A DNA stretch of 27,718 nucleotides. Source: Sphaeroforma arctica JP610. Lineage: Eukaryota; Opisthokonta; Ichthyosporea; Ichthyophonida. The DNA is taken from positions 24,737-52,454 of the forward strand of contig NW_014040422.1 of NCBI RefSeq assembly GCF_001186125.1, written 5' to 3'. The notes under the pieces were generated by a model. It was not told the DNA's origin and made no database searches. It worked only from the letters and a program-made list of their open reading frames with translations. Of the stretch, positions 17,701-25,576 are shown piece by piece (position 1 is the stretch's first letter; each line of letters opens with the position of its first letter). The translations under genes were made by a program, and so were the position numbers.

Positions 17701-18600
17701 CACGTCAACGGCTGGCACAGGATTTAGAGGCGAACGCGCAGATTGCTGACAAGGCGCGATGTCGTCTGGAAGGGAGCGAAGTTACCATTCCGGTAACACG
17801 CGAACAGGCGATGCACATGCGCAGATCAACGCGTAACTTTGTATCCGACCGGTGGCTACCATTCGTGGACGAGCAGATAAAGAAGTGGTTGGCGGATTTG
17901 GTGATCACGAAGCGGACGATACCGACGACTGTTAACCTCCCGCTCCTTGCGGTCCCGACGTTTGATGCAGAAGGGAACGTGAAGAAGGTACGCGTATGTT
18001 TAGATATGCGTGCTGTCAACGCGCTTATTCCGGGCGACCAGTTCTTGATTCCCAAGGTCAACGAACTTATCTCTCGCCTCAAGAGTGAGAAGTACTACAC
18101 TACGCTGGATATATCGGCGGCATATCGTAGGCTACCGATCCATCCCGATTCACAATATCTGTTTAGCTTTACACACGAGCGTAATCAGTACTCGTTTACA
18201 TAGGCGCCGTTTGGACTCCATGTGCTCACGCAACAGTTCCAGCAAACCTTGAGCACAATACTGGACGGCTTGCCGGTCCACCACTATATCGACAATATAG
18301 CTATTACCAGCAACGACTATGACGAACATATTCGAACGGTGAAGAAGGTGATTCAACGTTTAACATACCACAGTTTTAAGCTCAACCTCGCCAAGTGCTA
18401 CTTTGCTATTCCCGAAGTGATGATCCTAGGGAAGAAGGTGTCGGCACAAGGCATATATATTGATCATGAGAAGCAGACCAAGCTTATCGACTGGCCTACC
18501 CCACTACGGCACAAAGACATAGCCTCTGCCATAGGATTGGCGAATCATCTTCGTGAACATCTCTCCAGCTTCGCGAACACGGTTGCACCTTTGCGCGACT
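17701..18600 (+). pseudogene. A1 reverse transcriptase
   Basis: Ty3/gypsy RT motifs occur in order: NLPLLAVPTFDAEGNVKKVR, VCLDMRAVNAL, YYTTLDISAAYRRLPIH (first catalytic Asp), YSFT-stop-APFGLH (TAG at 18201-18203, where A3 has TCG Ser), VHHYIDNIAI (YxDD box with Asn in place of the last Asp), and WPTPLRHKDIASAIGLAN in the thumb. The frame is that of Gag and protease. The changed YxDD box and the stop make it inactive. A deletion of about 27 bp leaving a run of eight T at about 18600-18607 moves the frame into RNase H. Confidence 0.92.
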
Positions 18601-19110
18601 TTTTTTTGCGATCGTTGGGAGGAAAGACATACACAGACGTGGCAAGCGATGAAGGATGCAGTTGTCAATGCAGTGGCGTTGCACTTTCCGGTCGAAGGTA
18701 TACCCTTGAGCTTGGAAACCGACGCTAGCGATTACGGTTTGGGGGGAGCGTTATTACAATGGGTCGACGGGAAGAAACAATATTTAATGTTCTTTAGCAA
18801 GACTCTGAACCATGCGCAACAGAACTACGCTACACCAATGAAGAAGTTACTAGCCTTGGTGTACGGGCTGACATATTTTAGGGAACATTTGGATGGGCAA
18901 CGGTTTGCAGTCTTTACGGACCACAAGGCCCTGGTGTATATGAATATACAGCTCAAGCTTAATCCGATGCTCCAGAGATGGCACCATACTATAGCACCGT
19001 TCAACTTTGCCATATCACATATACCAGGAGAGACAAACGTGTTTCCGGACATGTTGAGCAGAGTACATGAGGGGACAGCGGAGCAGGACGAGCCTGAAAT
19101 ACTGTACACA
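18601..19110 (+). pseudogene. A1 RNase H
   Basis: LSLETDASDYGLGGALLQW (first Asp), MFFSKTLNHAQQNYATPMKK, LALVYGLTYFREHLDGQRF and FTDHKALVYM (Asp), then ISHIPGETNVFPDMLSR. In the usual Y-x-x-x-E-K-E-L-L-A motif the catalytic Glu position reads Lys (ATPMKKLLAL). It is in a frame different from RT because of the deletion at 18600. It runs without a break into the Dam-like domain. Confidence 0.88.
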
Positions 19111-19545
19111 GACTGTTGGCAGTTATTCCCTAGTTACTTTGAACAAGTGCAACAACACTTCGGTCCGAACAATACAGATGCATTTGCGGACCCGTCTAAC
19201 GCTCAGCTTCCTCGATTTTGGACTAAAGACGATGGGGAAGGGGCGTTAGCCCACGACTGGTCGACAGTCGATGAATGGATGAACCCACCATGGGAGAAGA
19301 TACATAGAATGTTACGCAAGATAAGGACCGATGGTGCGAGGGCAACGGTGTGTCTGCCATGGGTACCAAGGGCACCATGGTTTGACCTGTTCAAACAGTT
19401 GTGGCAATCAGAACCAGTACTGGTCCCACGAACGCCACACACGTTCCTCAAGTACGCTAAGTATGCCTGTGGCACGACGTCATGGGGACACACAGTGATT
19501 GCACGAGTGGGACCCCCTAACGGGTTCAAACCGGACCCGCTGTTT
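19111..19545 (+). pseudogene. Dam-like adenine-methyltransferase-type domain (A1), between RNase H and integrase
   Basis: Read in the RNase H frame: CWQLFPSYFEQVQQHFG, TDAFADPSNAQLPRFWT, DDGEGALAHDW, DEWMNPPWEKIHRMLRKI (NPPW at 19282-19293), CLPWVPRAPWFDLF, and YAKYACGTTSWGHTVI. In DIRS-type elements and phage Dam enzymes the same order is found: an acidic-F-A...N...P-R-[FY] motif, then NPP[YFW], then a strand ending in P-W. Expected role: transfer of a methyl group to adenine N6, or a non-catalytic DNA-binding remnant. It is open and intact and matches A2 closely with mostly synonymous changes. The stop at 19582 lies after it. Confidence 0.6.
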
Positions 19546-20689
19546 TCACACAGCGACTTGGGCATACAGAACCAAAACACATAGCGTACGTAATGTGTTT
19601 AGATACCTCGCGAGAGATCTCGGTGGCAACGGCGAATGCAGAAGGTCAACCGGCATTTGAGCGGGCGACGCCAGAAGAACAACAACGCCGTACGCGACTC
19701 ACACAAGCGCACCACGAACAAGGACATCATGGTGCGGCTGATACAGTTCAACAACTCCGTCAGAACGGTCATGTGTGGCCGGGCGCACTTGAATTGGCAA
19801 CGGAAGTCAAACGGCAGAGCGCTACATGTTTGGGACAGGGTTTAGGGTTTTTCGTAAAGGTTTCCACCCGATGATTAGCATTGACGCGCGCTACCCGTGA
19901 GACCATATTCAAGTCGACTATATCCCGATGCCACTTGAGTCCAGACGAAAGTACAATTATGTACTTCACGTCCTGGACATTGCTAGAGGCTACTCAATCC
20001 TTCGAGCGACACCGGACAAGACGAAGGAGACGATAGCACAGACACTAATATAAGTTTTTGGCAAGCATGGTTTCCCACGTATGATCCAGACGGACATGGG
20101 GAATGAATTCACTAACAAGATAGTGGAGCTACTGGTCCAAGAAGTGGGTCTGCTACACAAGGTGTCACCGCCATATCGACCCCAAGTACTGGGTGCTGCT
20201 GAACGCCGTCATAAGTAGATTACACGTTCCATTCGACAATACTGCGAGGCAGTTTCTCTAGGATGGGACGAACGCTTTCCGTTTACGATGCTCTATCAGA
20301 ACCTTCGGATATCCCGACGTCACAAGAGCGCGCCGTTCAGTGTATCTTTTGGCCGCCGTCATGTACCATTTGCCGACTTCACTGAGGACTTACCGGATAC
20401 CCAGCCGAAGACGAACGACACCTGGGCACAACGGTTAGACCAGTTGCAGGATACCATACTGCCGACTCTCCACCACATTATCAAGAAGTATACAGGCAAA
20501 CTTACGAAGACATTTGACCGCCTGCACGCTCATGACTTGGTCCATTTCGACGAAGGCGATGTGGTTATGGTACGATCGGAGGGTAGAACGACTAAGGCAA
20601 TGCGGCCACTGTTTGGGCCGTATGTGGTGAAGGCCAGGATCGGACAACGATATGAGTTAGCGAATAAAGACGGATCCGCCCCTCCATAA
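19546..20689 (+). pseudogene. A1 integrase with GPY/F module
   Basis: A frameshift near 19545-19600 precedes the HHCC finger (HHEQGHHG ... SATCLGQ, where the first Cys of A2 CVQC is Ser). The telomere-like tract at 19839-19852 then breaks the frame. The core follows with Asp in IQVDYIPMP (19915-19917), Asp in QTDMGNEF (20093-20095) and Glu in LGAAERRHK (20201-20203). Stops are TAA at 20051-20053 and TAG at 20216-20218. GDVVMVRSEGR and FGPYVVKARIG (20610-20640) form the GPY/F module, ending at TAA 20687-20689. Integrase joins the cDNA to host DNA. The D-D-E residues are intact, but the ORF is broken at least four times. Confidence 0.9.
19839..19852 (+). repeat. Telomere-like tract in integrase (GGTTTAGGGTTTTT)
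   Basis: Fourteen bases replace nine (GATACTCTA) that the A2 copy has at the same place. Flanks TTGGG(A/C)CAG and CGTAAAGG align directly. The net +5 shifts the frame. Confidence 0.85.
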
Positions 20690-20971
20690 TTCAATCACAA
20701 ACCAGTACGGATGGAACTCCTCCGGTTAGTGCATAGGTGCACAGTCCCACCACTTAACGACGAATTGTGGACAGAAGGAGGTGTTGAGTTTCGCCACATT
20801 ATTACACACCGTACTAATGATGAAACAGGGAAATTGGAATACTTGGTGCGATGGCGTGAAGGCGATCCAACGTGGGAAACATCGGAAGCTTTTGATGATG
20901 CCAACGATATCGCGGCCTACCACAAAGCCTCGCAGACACGAACACGTAAACGCCAACGTGCCCAAATCTAA
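20690..20971 (+). pseudogene. A1 integrase tail with chromodomain
   Basis: In the frame after the TAA at 20687, MELLRLVHRCTVPPLNDELW leads into EFRHIITHR...GKLEYLVRWREGDPTWE and SEAFDDANDIAAYHK, a canonical chromodomain with the aromatic cage positions on Y, W and W. A basic tail TRTRKRQRAQI closes the protein at 20971. Chromodomains of chromoviruses recognise methylated histone tails and guide insertion. This segment itself has no internal break. Confidence 0.92.
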
Positions 20972-21208
20972 ATTTTTATCTTCAGATATGCCTACTCGGT
21001 AGGACAGTGCGCTCGAACCGTAATCGTCGACCCCTCTAGCTCTCAGAGGTTAAATGCCAGTACACTGCTCTAGCTCCCAGAGGATAACTGCCAGCACACT
21101 GCTCTAGCTCTCAGAGGATAAATGCCAGCAACTAAGTTACTTGGGTGTTCCTCACGATCTCTAAAACTGGCACACTGTTTTTCGGTCAGTGCTTCAGTTT
21201 GGGGGGGT
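20972..21208 (+). repeat. A1 3' UTR with 34-bp tandem repeats and polypurine tract
   Basis: Three copies of a unit with CTCTAGCTCTCAGAGGATAA and ATGCCAGCACACTG lie at about 21028-21131. A single-copy stretch follows, then the PPT AGTTTGGGGGGGT at 21196-21208 directly before the LTR. The same unit forms larger arrays in B2 (24890-25475) in the matching orientation. Confidence 0.88.
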
Positions 21209-21377
21209 TGTGGTCAGAATACAAGTACTTAGGTTTTAGTTCTTTATTTTAGTTAGTATAGTTTTTTTTACAGTTTATCAGAATAATCTGATATTCTTGG
21301 TTTTTGCTGACTATTACAGCACATGACTTATGACTCACATTTAGAGTCACTAATTATACAATTTCTAATAAATGAAC
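21209..21377 (+). repeat. A1 3' LTR, truncated
   Basis: Starts TGTGGTCAGAATAC after the PPT and follows the 5' LTR with few differences. It stops after AATGAACAAC, at the base of the LTR hairpin. From 21378 the sequence is pol coding sequence of fragment A3. The last 62 bp of the LTR and the flanking duplication are missing. Confidence 0.9.
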
Positions 21378-22660
21378 AACCGAGTACGGATAAGGCTAGC
21401 CGCAGTGTTGGAAGCGAACGCCGACATTGCAGACAATGCACGTTGCCGCTTAGAGGGGAGTGAAGTGGCAATACCGGTCACACGCGAGCAGGCTAGGAGT
21501 GAGACGGTCGACACGCAACTTTATATCCGAGCGATGGTTACCGTATGTCGATGAACAAGTACAGAAGTGATTGAAGGATCTAGTGATTACGAAGCGGACC
21601 ACTCTCACGGCGGTTAATATTCCCTTACTCGTAGTTCCAACGTTTGATAGTGAGGGTAATGTAAAGAAGTTACGGATATGTCTGGACATGCGAGCGGTCA
21701 ACGCACTATTTCCAGGAGACCAGTTCTTGATACCGAAGGTGAATGAGATCATTTCACGACTGAAGAGCAGGAAGTACTATACCACACTCGATATATCAGC
21801 AGCATATCATAGACTACCGATACACCCGGATTCTAGAGACCTATTTAGTTTCACACACGATCGATACCAGTACTCGTTTACATCGGCACCTTTCGGGTTA
21901 CACGTATTGTCGCAACAATTCCAACGGACACTCAGTACGATACTAGATGGACTACCAGTCCACCACTACATTGTTGATATTGTGATTGCCAGTGACGATT
22001 ATGAAGAGCACATCGCTACAGTGAAGGAGGTGATCAGAAGATTGACGTACCACAGGTTAAAACAGAATCCAGCGAAGTGTCACTTTGCAGTTGCAGAGGT
22101 TATGATACTAGGCAAGAAGGTTTCAGCTGCAGGTATTGACGTTGACTTTGAGAAACAGGCTAAACTCCTCGACTGGCCAACACCTCAGCGATACAAGGAC
22201 ATTGCCTCCGCATTGGGGTTAGCTAACTTCTTGCACGAACACCTACCCAATTTCGCACACGTGGTAGCCCCTCTACGGGAGTTTTGCAAGCTGAAGCCGA
22301 ATGAACTGATCGAAGATTGGTGGGAACAACGCCATGCGGACGCGTGGACAGTGATGAAGGACGCGATTGTCAACGCGGTCGCACTACACTTCCCGGTGGA
22401 TGACGTCCCCCTCAACCTCGAGACAGACGCAAGTGACTACGGATTGGGATTGGTGGGAACAACGCCATGCGGACGCGTGGTCAGTGATGAAGGACGCGAT
22501 TGTCAACGCGGTCGCACTACACTTCCCGGTGGATGACGTCCCCCTCAACCTCGAGACAGACGCAAGTGACTACGGATTGGGGGGGGGGGGGGGGGCTGTT
22601 CCAGTGGGTGGAGGGCAAGAAACACTACCAAATGTTTTTCAGCAAGACACTCAATCAGTC
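21378..22660 (+). mobile_element. Gypsy family A fragment A3 (RT and RNase H)
   Basis: It begins abruptly in the pre-RT linker (RLAAVLEANADIADNARC, A1 counterpart at 17706) and ends abruptly in RNase H (MFFSKTLNQ), where antisense family B gag starts. The RT frame 21571-22440 is open: VPTFDSEGNVKKLRICLDM, LDISAAYHRLPIHPDS, YSFTSAPFGLHVLSQQFQRT. The YxDD box reads YIVD, so the first Asp is changed. Many differences from A1 are synonymous. Confidence 0.9.
22315..22595 (+). repeat. 133-bp tandem duplication plus G17 tract in A3 RNase H
   Basis: The unit beginning GATTGGTGGGAACAACGCC at 22315 recurs at 22448, a period of 133 bp, which shifts the frame. GATTGG is shared at the junction. After the second copy, where A1 has six G, there are 17 G (22579-22595). 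Confidence 0.93.
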
Positions 22661-23100
22661 GTGTGCCCGGCGACGATTTTCCAGAAGGTATGTCATCTGT
22701 TCCATCACTGGAAAATTACTAAGTTTCTGGTGTCCCTTTGCTAATTTGCGAAATGTGGGGTCCACCGTAGCCTGAGTCTTGTGTGAACAGATATGTGTTA
22801 TTTGGAGTTCTGTTGTCTTTTATTAAACGTTGGTGATTAGATTTTATATAATCATGTGTAGATTGTTCGGCTTTAAAGTGGCTTAGGGTTAAACTCTAAA
22901 CCCCTAAAACACCTTATAAAACCAACGAAGACTCGATGCGTCGTCGAGACCCGAAATCTGCGCATTCTTAAGGGCTTCTTGCAATGCCCCTTTAGTGTCG
23001 TGCTCCATAATGTTGCTGAGGTTATAGGATGTCATCCCGTTCACGTTGTTCTGGGGATAGCTGTTGCTGCCGACGACTCTGTCGAACGTTAGCCATGGTT
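22661..23100 (-). pseudogene. Family B Gag fragments (B2)
   Basis: Starting from the MANVRQSRR N-terminus (ATG near 23096), the sequence jumps by deletion to the Gag core at 23026 (LSNIMEHDT, NAQISGLDD, SLRWFYK). It crosses the telomere-like tract at 22884-22909 and then reads ELQITHICSHKTQATVDPTF, RKLAKGHQKLSNFPVMEQMT, LLENRRRAHD, ending at 22661. This downstream part is the best view of the family B Gag core and aligns with A1 Gag 16175-16330. It has stops and is non-functional. Confidence 0.8.
22884..22909. repeat. Head-to-head telomere-like tract in B2 gag
   Basis: TTAGGGTTAAAC is followed by TCTAAACCCCTAAAAC. The G-rich word and the C-rich words point in opposite directions. B1 has only a base or two here (10522-10524, TTATCAC), so this is an insertion of about 25 bp. 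Confidence 0.75.
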
Positions 23101-24062
23101 GAAGTAAACTTATGTTTGTCTATTGATGGCAATCTGTTTCAACTTCTTTTCCTTCTGACTTAAATAGGCATTCAACTGTGCATCTCACGCCTACAAATTA
23201 CTCGAAGTCCCATTAACCGTTCTCCCATCAATATGTTTTGTACCCCTGCCTTGGTCTTGTTGCACTAACATCGTCCACACTTGAACCTCGTGCTCCAAAC
23301 TACCCGGTTATCCTTGCGGCTGCTCTTTACTCCTTTCGACCAACTCCGTACTCTCGAAACCCATGCCATTACTCGTTTTGTGGGTTCTTTACTAATCACG
23401 TTCTTGCTCTATCTTTCCGTACACATGTCTTTTTGCTACCCATGTTCACCCGTTTCACTTTTGGCTCTGACCCTAGTTAGTTGGCTAGATTGCTGCCTAT
23501 CCTCGTCGTCGCTGTGTCTTGGTGCTGCACGTTCTCACACCACACTTGTCTACCGTAACTCATACGGTATATTCATATTCACATTGAAATCGACGAATTT
23601 GGTCGGACTATTCATATGCACATTTACAATACTCACTACCTCGTGTACTCAATTTAGTACTGTGTACACACACCCTATCGTTCTATGTAGCGTCGTGCCA
23701 CTCCTATTTTGTTTGTATCCTTTATCTTATGTACCCGAACTTGCTGTATGACTGTCATTGTATGTGCATCTTCCTTTAGTGTCTATGTGTGCATGTCATT
23801 TCTTTGCAAACCTATGTCTTCTACTAATAACCTAGTTAGTTTACACATGGTTACTTAAGTTAAACCCTAAACCCTAAAACCCTAAACCCTAAAACCCTAA
23901 AATCTATCCCATATCATGCCTCTCTCTCTTATTCGTGTACCCGATTTCTTACGTACCTTTTGGATGCCTATACACTCGTGTACTTCGTGCTCGTTGCCAT
24001 GGCGATGCTCAAACATATACACCTACCTGACTTCCTTTTGTTTTCCTTGACCTTCTAATACC
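23101..24062 (-). other. Purine-rich spacer of B2
   Basis: Counterpart of 11522-12452 with more than 95% identity by eye, including the TATTTAAG box (near 23160-23167) and the telomere-like insertion at 23861-23901. No minus-strand ORF. Confidence 0.6.
23861..23901 (-). repeat. 41-bp telomere-like insertion (CCCTAAA/CCCTAAAA units)
   Basis: Five complete units, mixing 7- and 8-base types, lie between ACTTAAGT and ATCTATCCC. In B1 these two words are directly adjacent at 12283-12299. No bases of the target are lost. Confidence 0.95.
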
Positions 24063-24470
24063 GTCTACAGTTCGTCCAAATCCTCCTTATTCTTCTGGAT
24101 ATCCTACTTGATTTGAGTCGACTCTCGTTCCGGTATCGATGCCCATGGCTCCGTGCGCTCCTCTTGTCGCGGCATGGTCCGCAGAGTCCATGTCAATGTG
24201 ATCGTCGGATTCCTATTCTCTTGTTCCCACACAACATTTTCTCTGTAGCGATTATCCGTTGTATTATCTATCTTTGACGTCCTTAGGGTCTCCTGACTGT
24301 TAACTTCTATGTCCTCTAGTCGTCTTCCTCTCTCATCTAACCTGTCTACCTGTCGATGTACATGAGATTGTATTCTACGGTTGTGTTGACCCACACGGCT
24401 CGCCTGCCACTGTTTTTTTTACGGTTCCCTCCGTCATTTCATGTTCTGAAGCACTACTGCTGTTTCTTCT
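24063..24470 (-). pseudogene. Family B ORF1 (B2), N-terminus deleted
   Basis: From the TEGTV-equivalent region onward it matches the B1 ORF1, including the coiled VHRQVDRLDERGRRLEDIE and TLTWTLRTMPRQEERTEPWA. A deletion of about 130 bp removes the ATG and the DSG motif (junction at about 24465), and an extra run of T/A at 24413-24420 shifts the frame. Confidence 0.75.
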
Positions 24471-24576
24471 TTGTCATAAAATTTTCTACTTCTATCTGTG
24501 GACTCTCGGTGCTATTATCTTCTTTTCCTATCTAGGATAAGCTTAATTAGTGTACAACATCTAAGTCAGTTAAAAA

Positions 24577-24833
24577 TGTAGTAAGTAGTCGAGGATAACT
24601 GTGTAGTAAGTAGTCGAGGATAACTGTATCTCAACGTACTCCCCCTGTACAAGGGGAGACGTTGTTCATCTATTGAACTATATCCTGTGACTATCATTTT
24701 GGTCAAGTGTTTTCCGTTAATCAGTTTTAACATGATTGGATAAACTCAGATCAAAATGTAGTCTCTAATAAAAGCCCAAATATCAAATAACCCCTAATCC
24801 TAAATAAACACTATCAGGGACTTCCTGACTACA
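24577..24833 (-). repeat. Family B LTR (B2)
   Basis: Minus strand TGTAGTCAGGAAG...TTACTACA, 257 bp. It includes a 25-bp direct duplication near its end (24578-24600 and 24603-24625). The hairpin at 24639-24658 keeps six of the stem pairs. The PPT (complement of 24834-24847, CAGCTTGGGGAGGT) precedes it. Confidence 0.85.
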
Positions 24834-25480
24834 ACCTCCCCAAGCTGAAACACCACAATTGTGCCAGCTTAAAAGATTGAAGGAATGCCCTGAAAGCGGT
24901 TAAGTGCTGGCATTTATTCTCAGAGAGCTAAAGCATTGTGCTGGTATTTATCCTCAGAGAGTTAGAGCATTGTGCTAGCATTTAACCTCAGAGAGCTAGA
25001 GGGTTCGGCTATGTTTCCACTATCAGGGACTTCCTGACTACAGCCTCCCCAAGCTGAAACACCACAAGTGTGCGAGCTTAAAAGATTGAAGGAATGCCCT
25101 GAAAGCGGTTAAGTGCTGGCATTTATCCTCAGATAGCTAGAGCATTGTACTTGCATTTATCCTCAGAGAGCTAGAGCATTGTGCTGGCATTCATCCTCAG
25201 AGAGCTAGAGCATTGTGCTGGCATTTAACCTCAGAGATCTAGAGGGCTCGCTAATTTTTTCACCACTCGAGTTGGTAACTAAACGGTAAGTACACGTAAC
25301 ATAAAATCATATCTATTAACAAAATTCTCTTCTAACTATAACAGGTCTCTCCGGCGTTTCGAACTAGTATTTAACCTCAGAGAGCTAGAGGGCTGGCATT
25401 TATCCTCAGAGAGCTAGAGCATTGTGCTGGCATTTATCCTCAGAGAGCTAGAGCATTGTGCTGGCATTTATCCTAAAAGC
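24834..25480 (-). repeat. Family B 3' UTR: 34-bp repeat arrays and 209-bp duplication
   Basis: Units of 34 bp (plus strand GCTGGCATTTATCCTCAGAG plus AGCTAGAGCATTGT) form arrays at about 24898-24995, 25109-25240 and 25372-25474. The first array with the PPT and the first 23 bp of the LTR is duplicated with a period of about 209 bp (24811 and 25020). The segment 25246-25370 interrupts the arrays. Confidence 0.88.
25286..25344 (+). other. Intron-like 59-bp segment within the repeat array
   Basis: On the plus strand ACG|GTAAGTAC is followed after 59 bp by TTCTAACTATAACAG|GTC, with a pyrimidine-rich stretch and branch-point-like CTAAC. Joining the flanks gives a short open frame (SPLELVTKRSLRRFELV). 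It may be a fragment of a host gene caught in the repeat, or chance. No gene is recognised. Confidence 0.3.
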
Positions 25481-25551
25481 AGGCCGCGGATACACAAACG
25501 GACACATCGCAGCCCCAATGGACTCCGATAACAGAGCAACACTGAGACCTC

Positions 25552-25576
25552 AGGGTTTTAGGGTTTAGGGTTTTAG
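25552..25576 (+). repeat. Telomere-like tract at the A4 protease boundary
   Basis: AGGGTTTTAGGGTTTAGGG followed by TTTTAG: three TTTTAGGG/TTTAGGG units ending five bases before the ATG of the protease fragment. No sister copy is available for comparison. Confidence 0.85.

Larger units (their letters stand above)
13680..21377 (+). mobile_element. Gypsy chromovirus A1, nearly full length
   Basis: Order: 5' LTR, ORF1, spacer, Gag, protease, RT, RNase H, Dam-like domain, integrase, GPY/F, chromodomain, 34-bp repeats, PPT and a truncated 3' LTR. RT before integrase defines Ty3/gypsy, and the C-terminal chromodomain makes it a chromovirus. Chromodomains of this class direct insertion to marked chromatin. 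Gag-protease-RT lies in one frame interrupted by stops; later parts have frameshifts. The element is 7.7 kb including a 20-base assembly gap. Confidence 0.92.
22661..25480 (-). mobile_element. Gypsy family B fragment B2 (3' repeats, LTR, ORF1, spacer, partial gag)
   Basis: Minus-strand order: 3' UTR repeats and PPT (25480-24834), LTR (24833-24577), ORF1 remnant (about 24470-24063), spacer, gag pieces. A PPT upstream and ORF1 downstream of one LTR is the structure expected for two tandem elements sharing an LTR, or for an integrated one-LTR circle. Relative to B1 it lacks about 0.8 kb of gag (joined at 23026) and about 130 bp at the ORF1 start. Confidence 0.8.

Noticed and set aside
18201-18203. 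Reassigned stop codons (TAG = Ser in two comparisons) as a changed genetic code
   Set aside because: Other stops in the same elements stand for Glu, Trp or unknown residues and include all three stop types, which fits ordinary decay.
24898-25474. Regular 34-bp repeats as a CRISPR-like array
   Set aside because: Units are directly tandem without unique spacers, and lie in the 3' UTR of a retrotransposon in a eukaryotic genome.
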